In this document: positions 42,204-51,267 of the stretch, in pieces
Layout: every line of letters begins with the position of its first letter
Numbering within the stretch: the first letter of the stretch is position 1
Source: Anoxybacillus ayderensis
GTDB lineage: Bacteria > Bacillota > Bacilli > Bacillales > Anoxybacillaceae
Assembly (NCBI RefSeq): GCF_000833605.1
Contig: NZ_JXTG01000011.1
Location: 1 to 64,000 of the forward strand
Direction of reading: 5' to 3'
DNA: 64,000 nucleotides
Position numbers and translations under genes: made by a program
Notes under the pieces: generated by a model
What the model was told of the DNA's origin: nothing
Databases searched by the model: none
What the model saw: the letters and a program-made list of their open reading frames with translations, nothing else

Positions 42204-42816
42204 CGATCATGATTTAATTCGAAAAGGTATTCGCCTCCTTCTTGAAGGATTTTCGGATGTGGAAGTCGTCGGGGAGGCAAGCAACGGTTGCGATGCCATT
42301 ACACTGGCATTGAAACATCATCCAGATGTCATTTTGCTCGACCTTTCGATGCCGACAGGGCTTGACGGATTTACGACAGCCAAAACGATTATGGATGAAT
42401 TAGAAGATGTGAAAATTATTGTTTTAACGATGCATGATGAAGAAATATATGTGCAAAAAGCGATTCAATATAATATTCACGGTTACTTGTTAAAAAACAG
42501 CCAAACAAATGATTTGCACGAAGCATTGCAAGCCGTATATCACGGCAAGCGATTTTACCGTACCCATATTCCTGAGGAACGGCTTGAAAAAATGTTTGCG
42601 GAAAAAGAGCCGAAGTCACCACTTACTAATCGCGAACGTGAAATTGTTCGGTTAACCTTTTTAGGATATACGAACAACCAAATTGCAAATAAGTTAAAAA
42701 TTAGTCCGAAAACGGTCGAAAATCATAAAACGAACATTATGCAAAAACTTGGCATTAAAGAAAAACATGAACTCATTCAATACGCCTTAAAAAATCATAT
42801 TGCCGACTTAGTGTAA
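42184..42816 (+). CDS. NarL/LuxR-family response regulator
   Basis: 210 residues, MKVLIVDDHDLIRKGIRLLL, behind GGACGGGGAGG. The receiver has the DDH acidic pocket, the phosphorylation Asp in PDVILLDLSMPTGLDG (about residue 54) and the Lys in HGYLLKNSQTNDLHEAL. The LuxR-type HTH reads PLTNREREIVRLTFLGYTNN then QIANKLKISPKTVENHKTNI (about 145-187). It is the partner of the overlapping Cys-PAS kinase and probably activates the downstream exporter or the sulfide operon; targets are not proven. Confidence 0.93.
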   Translation: MKVLIVDDHDLIRKGIRLLLEGFSDVEVVGEASNGCDAITLALKHHPDVILLDLSMPTGLDGFTTAKTIMDELEDVKIIVLTMHDEEIYVQKAIQYNIHGYLLKNSQTNDLHEALQAVYHGKRFYRTHIPEERLEKMFAEKEPKSPLTNREREIVRLTFLGYTNNQIANKLKISPKTVENHKTNIMQKLGIKEKHELIQYALKNHIADLV

Positions 42817-42830
42817 AGGGAGCGTTTGAT

Positions 42831-43619
42831 ATGGAATATACATTTTTCCATTTGCTTGTTCTTTTTTTTATTGGTGCCATCGGCTCGATTTTATCAGGTA
42901 TGGTCGGCATCGGTGGTTCAGTCATTAAATATCCGATGCTTTTATACATTCCCCCTCTCCTTGGCTTGACTGCTTTTACAGCGCAAGAAGTGTCCGCCAT
43001 TAGTGCGGTGCAAGTATTTTTCTCGACACTTGCCGCTCTTGTCGTGTTTAAAAAAGGGGGATATGTATCGGGTCGGCTCGTTGGCTACATGGGGACAGCC
43101 ATTGTCATTGGCAGCTTCATTGGTGGATACGGTTCAAAGTTTTTAGCCGATGAGACAATTAATGTTGTATATGCCATTTTAGCTTCGATTGCAGCCGTAT
43201 TAATGTTTTTCCCAAAGCCAAAGGAAAGCGAACATGTGGCGGTAGAGCAACTTGTATTTAACCGATTGTATGCGGTTATGTTATCGTTTATTGTTGGAAT
43301 TGCTTCCGGTATCGTCGGAGCAGCAGGGGCGTTTATTATTGTACCGATTATGCTTGTCATTTTAAAAGTGTCAACGCGCATTGCGATTGGTTCATCGGTG
43401 GCCATTACGTTCATTTCATCGATCGGGGCGACGGTTGGAAAAGTGATGGGGGGGCATATGCTTCTCGTTCCATCGCTTGTGATGGTCATTGCTAGTTTAC
43501 TAGCAGCGCCGATCGGGGCAAAATGGAGCCAAAAAATGAATACGAAAGTGTTGGAATACATTTTGCTTGTATTAATTGTAGCGACTGTGATAAAAATTTG
43601 GTATGAAATGTTTGCGTAA
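42831..43619 (+). CDS. TauE/SafE-family anion (sulfite) exporter
   Basis: 262 residues with about eight membrane helices, MEYTFFHLLVLFFIGAIGSI. The two TauE/SafE repeats are visible: SGMVGIGGSVIKYPMLLYIP near residue 25 and SGIVGAAGAFIIVPIMLVIL near residue 160. Family members export sulfite, sulfoacetate or related organosulfur anions. It starts 14 bases after the NarL regulator stop and is in the same operon. Together with the persulfide dioxygenase upstream, export of the sulfite product is the natural reading. Confidence 0.85.
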   Translation: MEYTFFHLLVLFFIGAIGSILSGMVGIGGSVIKYPMLLYIPPLLGLTAFTAQEVSAISAVQVFFSTLAALVVFKKGGYVSGRLVGYMGTAIVIGSFIGGYGSKFLADETINVVYAILASIAAVLMFFPKPKESEHVAVEQLVFNRLYAVMLSFIVGIASGIVGAAGAFIIVPIMLVILKVSTRIAIGSSVAITFISSIGATVGKVMGGHMLLVPSLVMVIASLLAAPIGAKWSQKMNTKVLEYILLVLIVATVIKIWYEMFA

Positions 43620-43652
43620 GCTGGCTCATTTGGGTCGGCTTTCTTTTATTCG
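43619..43652 (+). terminator. Probable terminator after the TauE/SafE gene
   Basis: GCTGGCTC, a four-base loop and GGGTCGGC (with G-T pairs) are followed by TTTCTTTTATT. Confidence 0.55.
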
Positions 43653-43681
43653 TTGCAACATCAATGAAAATTTGGTATGAT
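43653..43681 (+). promoter_or_regulatory. SigA-type promoter of dgkB
   Basis: TTGCAA at 43653-43658 and TATGAT at 43676-43681 are exactly 17 bases apart and 39 bases before the dgkB start. Confidence 0.75.
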
Positions 43682-43720
43682 GTTAAATAGTGGAAAAATA
43701 AAATAAATAGGATGATGGGG

Positions 43721-44647
43721 ATGAAACGAGCACGTATTATTTATAACCCGACGTCGGGACGAGAAATATTTAAAAAACATTTGCCTGATGTACTGATTCG
43801 ACTTGAACAAGCAGGATATGAAACGTCGTGTCATGCGACGACAGGGGCAGGGGATGCGACAGAGGCAGCAAGAAAAGCGGTAGAACGCGAATTTGATCTC
43901 GTCATTGCTGCAGGTGGAGATGGAACGATTAACGAAGTAGTAAATGGGCTAGCTGAGGCTTCGTATCGTCCAAACCTTGGCATTATTCCAGTCGGCACGA
44001 CGAACGATTTTGCGCGTGCGATCGGCGTACCACGCTCGATTGAAGGAGCGTGTGATGTCATCGTAAATGGGGAAGCGGTGCCGATTGATATTGGCGCAGT
44101 TACGAACGAAGGGAAAACACATTATTTTATTAACATCGCAGGTGGTGGGCGCTTAACGGAATTAACGTACGAAGTGCCAAGCAAATTAAAAACGATGATT
44201 GGTCAACTTGCCTACTATTTGAAAGGAATTGAGATGCTTCCTTCGCTCCATCCTGTTCATGTAAAAATTGAGTACGACGGCAAAATGTTTGAAGGCGCTG
44301 TGATGCTTTTTCTCGTTTCGCTGACGAACTCTGTTGGTGGCTTTGAAAAATTAGCCCCAAATTCATCGTTAAATGATGGCATGTTCGATTTAATTATTTT
44401 AAAAGAAACGAACTTAGCAGAATTTATTAAAATTGCCACGCTCGCACTACGGGGTGAACATATTCACGATCCACACATCATTTATACGAAAGCAAACCGT
44501 GTAAAAGTGTATACGGAAGAAAACATGCAGCTCAATTTAGACGGCGAGTATGGCGGAATGCTTCCTGGGGAATTTGTCAACTTGTATCGTCATATGAACG
44601 TATTTGTTCCGAAAGAAAAAGCTGAACAAATGGGAACAGGGGAATAA
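43721..44647 (+). CDS. dgkB: Diacylglycerol kinase
   Basis: 308 residues from the ATG at 43721 ([20 protein letters not shown]), behind AGGATGATGGGG; this matches the N-terminus of B. subtilis DgkB (YerQ). The lipid-kinase catalytic motif is [20 protein letters not shown] (GGDGT at about 65), with [17 protein letters not shown] following. The soluble enzyme phosphorylates diacylglycerol back to phosphatidic acid for lipoteichoic-acid and phospholipid cycling. The gene order dgkB-rlmCD is the same as in Bacillus. Confidence 0.95.
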   Translation: MKRARIIYNPTSGREIFKKHLPDVLIRLEQAGYETSCHATTGAGDATEAARKAVEREFDLVIAAGGDGTINEVVNGLAEASYRPNLGIIPVGTTNDFARAIGVPRSIEGACDVIVNGEAVPIDIGAVTNEGKTHYFINIAGGGRLTELTYEVPSKLKTMIGQLAYYLKGIEMLPSLHPVHVKIEYDGKMFEGAVMLFLVSLTNSVGGFEKLAPNSSLNDGMFDLIILKETNLAEFIKIATLALRGEHIHDPHIIYTKANRVKVYTEENMQLNLDGEYGGMLPGEFVNLYRHMNVFVPKEKAEQMGTGE

Positions 44648-44712
44648 ACCTGTTCTTTTTTATTCGACTATGCTACAATCTTGACAGCAATTTTGCGGAA
44701 GGGGAAAGAAGC

Positions 44713-46092
44713 ATGGAAGCACCAGTAGCAAAAAATGAATATTACGATGTCATCTTTGAAGATTTAACGCACGATGGTGCAGGAGTAGCAAAAATTGACG
44801 GCTTTCCAATTTTCGTTCCGAACGGTTTACCGGGGGAAAAAGCGAAAGTGAAAGTTGTCAAAGTGAAAAAAGGGTACGGCTTTGGCCGTTTAATTGAGCT
44901 ATATGAACAAAGTGAAGATCGCATCGATGCTCCTTGTTCGATTTATAAACAATGCGGCGGATGTCAGCTCCAACATATTCGTTACGAAGGACAACTAAAA
45001 GCGAAATATAAACATGTCAAAGAAGTGCTTGCTCGCATCGGGAAAATTGAACATGCGATCGTTCATCCTGTTCTTGGCATGAAAGACCCATGGCGATATC
45101 GCAACAAAGCGCAAGTGCCGGTCGGTGAGCGCGAAGGCGGTCTTGTGGCAGGCTTTTATAAAGAACGAAGCCATGACATTATTGACATGGACACCTGTTT
45201 AATCCAAAAAGAAATGAACGATATTGTCGTTCAGACGGTTAAAGAAATTTGCGAGCAATACAACATTCCAGCTTATAATGAACAAACGCATAAAGGCGTT
45301 CTTCGTCATATTATGGCACGCTATGGGGCAACGACGAAAGAAGTGATGGTCGTGCTTATTACGCGCACAGAAGAGTTGCCTCATAAAAAGAAAATCATTG
45401 AAGCGATTATTGATCGTGTGCCGAATGTGAAATCGATTGTACAAAATATTAATCCGAAGCGAACAAATGTCATTATGGGAGAAGAAACGCGCGTACTTTG
45501 GGGTTCTGAATATATTTATGATTATATCGGTGACGTTCGTTTTGCCATTTCTGCCCGTTCGTTTTATCAAGTAAACCCTGAACAAACGAAAGTGTTGTAT
45601 GATCAGGCAATTGCATACGCGAACTTAACGGGTGAAGAAACGGTCATCGATGCATATTGCGGCATCGGCACCATTTCCCTCTTTTTAGCGAAAAAAGCGA
45701 AAAAAGTGTACGGAGTTGAAGTCGTTCCAGAAGCGATTGCCGACGCTAAACGAAACGCTCAACTAAACGGCATCACAAATGTAGAATTTGCGGTTGGGGA
45801 GGCAGAAGTCGTTATTCCGAAATGGTACGAACAAGGAGTAAAAGTAGATTGTATCGTTGTCGACCCACCACGAAAAGGATGTGAGGAATCGTTATTGCAA
45901 ACAATTATCGCGATGAAGCCAAATCGCGTCGTATACGTCTCATGCAACCCAGCGACCCTCGCCCGTGACTTGCGTATGTTAGAAGACGGTGGCTACAAAA
46001 CAATGGAAGTCCAACCTGTCGACATGTTCCCACATACGATGCATGTCGAATGTGTAGCGAAATTAGAGCTTAGTTGTGTACACTCAAAATAA
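44713..46092 (+). CDS. rlmCD: 23S rRNA (uracil-5-)-methyltransferase RlmCD
   Basis: 459 residues with an N-terminal TRAM domain ([20 protein letters not shown], residues 8-62). An Fe-S cysteine set follows: [14 protein letters not shown] (Cys at about 76, 82 and 85, plus one in DMDTCLIQ at about 162). A Rossmann methyltransferase ends the protein: [30 protein letters not shown], and the nucleophile Cys in [15 protein letters not shown]. In Bacillus the homologue (YefA) methylates both U747 and U1939. The start is behind GGAAGGGGAAAGAAGC. Length is normal. Confidence 0.93.
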   Translation: MEAPVAKNEYYDVIFEDLTHDGAGVAKIDGFPIFVPNGLPGEKAKVKVVKVKKGYGFGRLIELYEQSEDRIDAPCSIYKQCGGCQLQHIRYEGQLKAKYKHVKEVLARIGKIEHAIVHPVLGMKDPWRYRNKAQVPVGEREGGLVAGFYKERSHDIIDMDTCLIQKEMNDIVVQTVKEICEQYNIPAYNEQTHKGVLRHIMARYGATTKEVMVVLITRTEELPHKKKIIEAIIDRVPNVKSIVQNINPKRTNVIMGEETRVLWGSEYIYDYIGDVRFAISARSFYQVNPEQTKVLYDQAIAYANLTGEETVIDAYCGIGTISLFLAKKAKKVYGVEVVPEAIADAKRNAQLNGITNVEFAVGEAEVVIPKWYEQGVKVDCIVVDPPRKGCEESLLQTIIAMKPNRVVYVSCNPATLARDLRMLEDGGYKTMEVQPVDMFPHTMHVECVAKLELSCVHSK

Positions 46093-46161
46093 ACTCGTTC
46101 CACTGAAAAAATAATCGTTCATCATGAGAAATAAAGTCGGAATTTGGATGATTTTTGTATG

Positions 46162-46202
46162 AAAAGGGCTATCAATTTTTGTTGGATAGTCCTTTTGTTT
46201 TT
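46162..46202 (+). terminator. Terminator after rlmCD
   Basis: AAAAGGGCTATC, an 11-base loop and GATAGTCCTTTT are followed by GTTTTT, about 70 bases after the stop. Confidence 0.7.
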
Positions 46203-46274
46203 ATGGAAATGTAACAGAAAGATTACTATTCAGCTTGCTTGATAAGGTGGGTGAATAGTTATTTTATCAAAATA

Positions 46275-46304
46275 TTGTTAATTTATTCTAAAGTATAATA
46301 TAAT
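46275..46304 (+). promoter_or_regulatory. Promoter of the MFS transporter gene
   Basis: TTGTTA at 46275-46280 and TATAAT at 46299-46304, spacer 18, 40 bases before the ATG. Confidence 0.6.
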
Positions 46305-46343
46305 TTTAAATAAAGTTCATTCAAAAGGATAGAAGGGGAATTC

Positions 46344-47558
46344 ATGGATCATATAAAAAAACTACATCCTGTCAGCGCGACGATCATTATTGGGACATTG
46401 TTTGCGAGAATGGCGATGTTTATGACCATTCCGTTTTTAGCTATTTATTTAACGAGCGTAAAAGGAGTTAGCGCTTCGTTGGCAGGGGCGATTATTGGGA
46501 TCAGTTCGATTGTAGGGTTATTTGGTGGGTTTTTCGGCGGATATTTTTCCGATCGATACGGGCAAGAAAAAGTGATGAAGATTTCGCTTTTGATGTGGAC
46601 GTTCGTGTTTATTGGTTTTGCGACAGCGGAGAGCGTTTGGACGTTTTTTTTATTAAATGCGTTAAACGGACTATGCCGTTCGTTTTTTGAACCTTCGTCG
46701 CGAGCGTTGTTGTCGCAGGTGACAAAACAAGAAAATAAATTGCTTGTGTTTAACTTGCGATATGCCGCAATTAATGTAGGGGCGGCGATTGGTCCATTAG
46801 TCGGCTTGAAGATCGGTGCTTCGTCATCGACGACGGCATTTTTTATTACTTCTTTTGTTTATTTTCTTTATTTCATTTTACTCGTTGTGATGTTTTCAAA
46901 ATATACCATTGAACAAACGCATGGCGATATATCTGAACATGTAACGCTTCGTCGTGCTGTCGGTGTATTAGGCAAAGATCGCGTTTTTTTATTCGCTGTC
47001 ATCGGAATGATTCTTGGTGTCACAGGGTATTCGCAATTCAATTCAACTATTCCGCAATATTTATCGCAATATAAAGATGGTGTACAACTTTTTTCTTATT
47101 TAATTGTATTTAACGCAATCACGGTGCTCGTTGTACAGTATCCTGTTTCGCGAATTGGCAAGCGGTATTCTCCGCTTACGTCAATTATGTTTGGCATTGT
47201 TGCGGTGTCATTCGGACTTTTCGGATTTGGTTTATTTACCGCTGTGCCGATGTTATTTCTTTCTATGTTTATTTTAACAGTAGGAGAAGTGATGATGTTT
47301 TCAATGGTCGACATATTTATTGACCAAATTGCACCTCAACAGATGAAAGGATTATATTTTGGTTCTATCGGTTTTACGGCTATAGGAAACGCCGTCGGTC
47401 CATGGATCGGGGGACTCATGCTTGAATACTTTGGTTATGAAAATCATCTCCTTATTTTTAGCTTATTATCTTTATGTACTTTGGTCGGTTTTCCAGTTTT
47501 TTTATATGTCGGTGGGGTAATGAAGGCGACGAAACGACGTATCGAGTATAGTTTGTAA
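46344..47558 (+). CDS. Major facilitator transporter (drug-efflux type)
   Basis: A 404-residue protein with 12 predicted membrane helices, MDHIKKLHPVSATIIIGTLF, behind GATAGAAGGGGAATTC. The loop 2-3 signature FFGGYFSDRYGQEKVMKISL (about residues 66-85) and RSFFEPSSRALLSQVTKQEN, then NLRYAAINVGAAIGPLVGL in helix 5, place it in the DHA1 drug:H+ antiporter group (YttB/YfmO-like). The substrate is unknown. It lies 33 bases before the next gene and probably forms an operon with it. Confidence 0.85.
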   Translation: MDHIKKLHPVSATIIIGTLFARMAMFMTIPFLAIYLTSVKGVSASLAGAIIGISSIVGLFGGFFGGYFSDRYGQEKVMKISLLMWTFVFIGFATAESVWTFFLLNALNGLCRSFFEPSSRALLSQVTKQENKLLVFNLRYAAINVGAAIGPLVGLKIGASSSTTAFFITSFVYFLYFILLVVMFSKYTIEQTHGDISEHVTLRRAVGVLGKDRVFLFAVIGMILGVTGYSQFNSTIPQYLSQYKDGVQLFSYLIVFNAITVLVVQYPVSRIGKRYSPLTSIMFGIVAVSFGLFGFGLFTAVPMLFLSMFILTVGEVMMFSMVDIFIDQIAPQQMKGLYFGSIGFTAIGNAVGPWIGGLMLEYFGYENHLLIFSLLSLCTLVGFPVFLYVGGVMKATKRRIEYSL

Positions 47559-47590
47559 TAGTTTGTTCGTACGATGAAGGAGGCGAAGGG

Positions 47591-48442
47591 ATGAGAAAAG
47601 TTGCAATTTTTAGTTTACTTATCGGGATCATGATCATAGGGATGTTTTTTTATGGCGAGAACGATTTTAAGGCAAAGGATGCCATGCCTATTCTTGACGA
47701 AAGTGTTTCCAGTTCGTACGAACGAAAAGATGCAACAAATGTTGAAACAGCGGTAAGCGAAGCGATTAAAGAACATGGGAAAACGTATGGAAAGGGAGAA
47801 TACGTTGCGGAAGGACACATCATTCTTGATACAGAGCAAAAAGGAAATAAAGTGAAAGCATATACGATCGCAAGTATAGGGGTATTTGAATTTCAAGATG
47901 GCATATTCGCCATTGTGTCAGGTAGCGGAGCCATTCCGACTGTGATGACATTTTCCATCGATGAGCACGGACAATATAAACTCATCGCCTATGAAGAGCC
48001 ACTCGATGGAGAAGCGTATGTGAAGTCAATTAAGAAAATGTTTCCGAAAACATATCACTCAAAGGTGTTATATGCAGATAAATATTATGATGAACTTGCT
48101 AAGCAACAAGAAAGACAGGCGCAGGAGTATTTAAAAAAGATTGGTCGGCATGCAAAAGTGAGCATATCTTATGTGGAAAAACAGCCGCTCAACATCTCCG
48201 TACAAGCGATGAATCATTTTCTTCGTATGCTTAGTAGCGATCCATTTTTGAACGAGTGTCCGGATTGGCTCGGAACGCGTGAAGTAATCGAACAAGGGAT
48301 CCGCTACGTGTACGAAACATCTCAAAGTAAAACAAACGACGGGGGAGATGTCGTCACTTTGCGAAAGATGAAAGAAGATGGAGCGGTGATAGACATGCGA
48401 CAGTATGTTATTGAGGAAAATAAATTAAAGCGTATAAAGTAA
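47591..48442 (+). CDS. Hypothetical exported protein (283 aa)
   Basis: 283 residues, MRKVAIFSLLIGIMIIGMFF, with one N-terminal membrane anchor and no lipobox Cys. The external part has the text VETAVSEAIKEHGKTYGKGE then YVAEGHIILDTEQKGNKVKA (about residues 45-90). A similar motif is found in several Bacillus extracellular proteins and in some BlaR1-like extracytoplasmic regions; I cannot name a function. The start is behind GAAGGAGGCGAAGGG. It follows the MFS gene in the same direction and has its own terminator. Confidence 0.7.
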   Translation: MRKVAIFSLLIGIMIIGMFFYGENDFKAKDAMPILDESVSSSYERKDATNVETAVSEAIKEHGKTYGKGEYVAEGHIILDTEQKGNKVKAYTIASIGVFEFQDGIFAIVSGSGAIPTVMTFSIDEHGQYKLIAYEEPLDGEAYVKSIKKMFPKTYHSKVLYADKYYDELAKQQERQAQEYLKKIGRHAKVSISYVEKQPLNISVQAMNHFLRMLSSDPFLNECPDWLGTREVIEQGIRYVYETSQSKTNDGGDVVTLRKMKEDGAVIDMRQYVIEENKLKRIK

Positions 48443-48476
48443 AAAGCAGTCCATTTGTTTCGGACTGTTTTTATTA
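48442..48476 (+). terminator. Terminator after the exported protein gene
   Basis: AAAAAGCAGTCC, a loop and GGACTGTTTTTATT, right after the stop codon. Confidence 0.8.
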
Positions 48477-48546
48477 TTTTTCAATGGGCTGAGATGAGAT
48501 TTGTAAATTGTTACTTTTTTCTGTTGTTTATCTAACTACTCTATGT

Positions 48547-48574
48547 TACTATATAGTAGTACTCAATAATATTG
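48547..48574 (+). promoter_or_regulatory. PadR-type operator candidate
   Basis: The perfect palindrome TACTATATAGTA (48547-48558), followed by CAATAATATTG (48564-48574), lies 37-64 bases before the padR start. PadR-family autoregulators bind such A/T palindromes next to their own promoter. Confidence 0.5.
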
Positions 48575-48610
48575 ATTACCAACGTTGTTGAGTACATAGG
48601 AGGTGTTTTT

Positions 48611-48949
48611 TTGGATAATCTAAGCGAAATGTTGAAAGGGATTTTGGAGGGCATCGTACTTGAGATTATAAGCCGCGGCGAAATATACGGCTATGAGATT
48701 ACGAAAAAGCTGCACGCTTTAGGTTTCCAGGGGATTGCGGAGGCGACAGTCTATGCGTTGTTGTTACGGTTGGAAAAAAACAAGCTCGTCCACATTACGA
48801 AAAAACCGTCAGACATGGGGCCGCCAAGAAAATTTTATACGTTAAACGAACGAGGGTTTGAAGAACTAGCGGCTTTTTGGGCAAAATGGGATTTTCTAAG
48901 CGAGCGCATTCATCTGTTACGAACGAATGGAGGAGAGAAAAATGTTTAG
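48611..48949 (+). CDS. PadR-family transcriptional regulator
   Basis: 112 residues from the TTG at 48611 (LDNLSEMLKGILEGIVLEII), behind ATAGGAGGTGTTTTT; upstream frame lacks a site. The winged helix reads GEIYGYEITKKLHALGFQGI, then EATVYALLLRLEKNKLVHIT (about 22-60), and PSDMGPPRKFYTLNERG forms the wing. The C-terminal dimer helix is short. It overlaps the next gene by 8 bases and probably controls the membrane protein, and perhaps the ABC exporter that lies 1.3 kb further on. Confidence 0.88.
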   Translation: MDNLSEMLKGILEGIVLEIISRGEIYGYEITKKLHALGFQGIAEATVYALLLRLEKNKLVHITKKPSDMGPPRKFYTLNERGFEELAAFWAKWDFLSERIHLLRTNGGEKNV

Positions 48950-49514
48950 TCACGAGATGAAAGAAAAAATAAAACAATTTGCGAAAGAGCAAGCACCCTA
49001 TTATTTAGAAGAAGCGGAGATGACGTATATGGAAAAGCTTCGCCGGAAAACAGGAGAAGCGAAAAGCAAAGTGATAGCGAAGCTCGCTAAATTTAAAAGT
49101 CGCTCGGAAACAGCGATGGAAGCACAAAATGACATGATTCTTTACATGAGCGACTATATGAAAGATTTGATGGAACAAGGGTTGTCGGAACAAGAAGCAT
49201 TTGAACGGGCGAAAGAAGAATTAAAGTTTCGGAGCGAAACGACAAAATCAGCCGATTTGCAGGAGCGGATTTTCGCGTACTATAACAACTTTGACCCTGC
49301 TGATTACGAAGCCATTGGGTTGTTTTACGGAGCGTTTGTTTTTTTAGGGCTTTCCATTGGCGCGCTTATTGGCTTTATCGGCAGCGGTGGTTGGGAGATG
49401 TTTTTATCTGACGGATGGATTCGTACGCTCATCGGTGCAGTTGTCGGTGTTTTGATCGGAGTAGGGATGGGACTGTTGAGCCATGCGGTAATTGTGTTGA
49501 AGCGAAAGAAATAG
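48942..49514 (+). CDS. Hypothetical membrane protein encoded with PadR
   Basis: 190 residues from the ATG at 48942 (MFSHEMKEKIKQFAKEQAPY), behind GAATGGAGGAGAGAAAA. The first 120 residues are charged and helical, containing MEQGLSEQEAFERAKEELKF, a permease-prefix-like motif; two or three membrane segments follow (about 126-150 and 162-185), with Gly-rich GALIGFIGSGGW. This layout is usual for DUF1048/permease-prefix proteins paired with PadR regulators. Function unknown. Confidence 0.75.
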   Translation: MFSHEMKEKIKQFAKEQAPYYLEEAEMTYMEKLRRKTGEAKSKVIAKLAKFKSRSETAMEAQNDMILYMSDYMKDLMEQGLSEQEAFERAKEELKFRSETTKSADLQERIFAYYNNFDPADYEAIGLFYGAFVFLGLSIGALIGFIGSGGWEMFLSDGWIRTLIGAVVGVLIGVGMGLLSHAVIVLKRKK

Positions 49515-49535
49515 TGCAAGGGGAGAAGATGTAGG

Positions 49536-50192
49536 ATGATGAGAAACATTAGAAAAAACAAAGATCTCGGCATTTATGGTTTAGCGGCAAAATGGTATGA
49601 TCGCAACTCGCGAAAAAGCAGACTTACTGAAATGAAAGGATATGCGAATGAAGTGGCTTCACATGTGATGAAAGGTGCTCATATATTAGAAGTTGCCCCT
49701 GGCCCAGGCTATTTGTCCATTGAACTTGCCAAAAGAGGATTTCATGTGACAGCTATTGATATCAGTCCAGACTTTGTTGAAATCGCAACACAAAACGCTA
49801 AAGAAGCAAATGTTTCAGTGAATTTTATAGAAGGAAATGCAGCTCACTTGTCTTTTGAGGACAATCGTTTCGATTTTGTTGTTTGTACGGCGGCATTTAA
49901 AAACTTTAAAGAGCCTGTAAAAGCGTTATGTGAGATGCATCGAGTACTGAAAAAAGAAGGAACAGCGCTTATTATAGACATGAACCGTGAGGCGACAGAT
50001 GAAGAGATTGAGCATGAAGTAAGCAAAATGAAAGGATTTGACAAGTATTTCGTAAAATTTTCGTTTAAGACCTTTTTAAAGCAAGGGGCTTATACAAAAG
50101 AAGAATTTGAAACATTTATTAAAGAAACACCGTTTAAAAACTATGACATAAGAAAAGAAGGCATTGGGCTATATGTGTATCTTTATAAATAG
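49536..50192 (+). CDS. SAM-dependent methyltransferase (class I, UbiE-like)
   Basis: 218 residues, MMRNIRKNKDLGIYGLAAKW. The AdoMet motif I is AHILEVAPGPGYLSIELAKR (about residues 47-66), motif II is HVTAIDISPDFVEIATQNAK, and DNRFDFVVCTAAFKNFKEP is the post-II/III region. The substrate is unknown; such genes often modify small molecules or lipids. It is 21 bases after the PadR-linked membrane gene and shares its transcript. A terminator follows. Confidence 0.85.
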   Translation: MMRNIRKNKDLGIYGLAAKWYDRNSRKSRLTEMKGYANEVASHVMKGAHILEVAPGPGYLSIELAKRGFHVTAIDISPDFVEIATQNAKEANVSVNFIEGNAAHLSFEDNRFDFVVCTAAFKNFKEPVKALCEMHRVLKKEGTALIIDMNREATDEEIEHEVSKMKGFDKYFVKFSFKTFLKQGAYTKEEFETFIKETPFKNYDIRKEGIGLYVYLYK

Positions 50193-50201
50193 GAATTTTT
50201 C

Positions 50202-50230
50202 AAACCTGCTGCTTTTGGCAGGTTTTTTGG
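50202..50230 (+). terminator. Terminator after the methyltransferase gene
   Basis: AAACCTGC, a short loop and GCAGGTTTTTTGG form an intrinsic terminator 10 bases after the stop, isolating the ABC exporter genes downstream. Confidence 0.8.
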
Positions 50231-50295
50231 TTGTTCATATTCCGTTCATAAAAGCGTGTTACGATTGCCATGTACGAAGCGATAAGGAGGAAAGA

Positions 50296-51267
50296 ATGAT
50301 GCAGAGATTCAATAGTGATTGGGCGATTGAGGCGAATGGACTTGTGAAAATATTTGGTCACAATCGTGCAGTGGATGGCGTTGATTTACGGGTTCGGGCG
50401 GGTACGATTTACGGTGTGCTCGGACCAAACGGGGCGGGGAAAACGACGACGGTTAAGATGCTTGCAACGTTGTTGCGCCCAGATGGCGGTTCAGCGCGCA
50501 TTTTTGGCTATGACGTAGTAAAAGAGCCGCAAATCGTCCGGCAATTGATTGGGGTCACTGGACAATACGCCTCGGTCGATGAATCGCTTACGGCGCTGGA
50601 AAACTTAATCATTTTTTCCCGCTTGCTCGGGCTGAGCCGTACAGAGGCAAAACGTAAGGCAACGGAATTGTTAGAAGAATTCGGATTGGTGGAAGCAGCG
50701 AAACGTCCGCTTAAGCACTTCTCCGGAGGCATGCGGCGCCGGCTTGATCTTGCTGCTAGCTTAATTGCTCAGCCGCCGCTCATTTTCCTTGATGAGCCGA
50801 CGACAGGATTGGACCCTCGCACACGCAATCAAATGTGGGAAACGATTCGCCGATTAGTCAACATGGGTTCAACCGTATTATTGACGACCCAATATTTACA
50901 AGAAGCAGATGAACTCGCCGATCGTATCGCTGTGATCGATCGTGGTCGTGTCGTGGCAGAAGGAACAGCAGATGAACTAAAAACGTCGATTGGCAATTCA
51001 TCGCTGCAATTAAAAATTGACAATCCACAACATGTAGAAATGGCACGTCAAACAGTAGAACGTGTGCTAAACGCCCGTGCCAATGTCTCAGCGGATACAG
51101 GAAAAATTACGGCACCGATGGCGGATGCTGACCGAGTGACCGATTTACTGATTGCCCTTCGCGAAGCAAACATTCAACTAGCGGAATTAAGCGTACAAAA
51201 ACCGACGTTAGACGAAGTTTTTTTAGCGATTACAGGCCACGGAGTAAAAGGAGAGGAAAGCGCATGA
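50296..51267 (+). CDS. ABC transporter ATPase (DrrA/daunorubicin-resistance type)
   Basis: 323 residues from the ATG at 50296 (MMQRFNSDWAIEANGLVKIF), behind GATAAGGAGGAAAGA; the longer frame crosses a terminator and is not used. Walker A is VLGPNGAGKTTTVKMLATLL (about residues 44-63), Q-loop GVTGQYASVDESLTALENLI, signature LKHFSGGMRRRLDLAASLIA (about 142-160) and Walker B PPLIFLDEPTTGLDPRT. The C-terminal DUF4162-like domain (ETVERVLNARANVSADTGKI, LDEVFLAITGHG) is typical of DrrA exporters. It overlaps the permease gene by 4 bases (ATGA). Confidence 0.93.
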   Translation: MMQRFNSDWAIEANGLVKIFGHNRAVDGVDLRVRAGTIYGVLGPNGAGKTTTVKMLATLLRPDGGSARIFGYDVVKEPQIVRQLIGVTGQYASVDESLTALENLIIFSRLLGLSRTEAKRKATELLEEFGLVEAAKRPLKHFSGGMRRRLDLAASLIAQPPLIFLDEPTTGLDPRTRNQMWETIRRLVNMGSTVLLTTQYLQEADELADRIAVIDRGRVVAEGTADELKTSIGNSSLQLKIDNPQHVEMARQTVERVLNARANVSADTGKITAPMADADRVTDLLIALREANIQLAELSVQKPTLDEVFLAITGHGVKGEESA

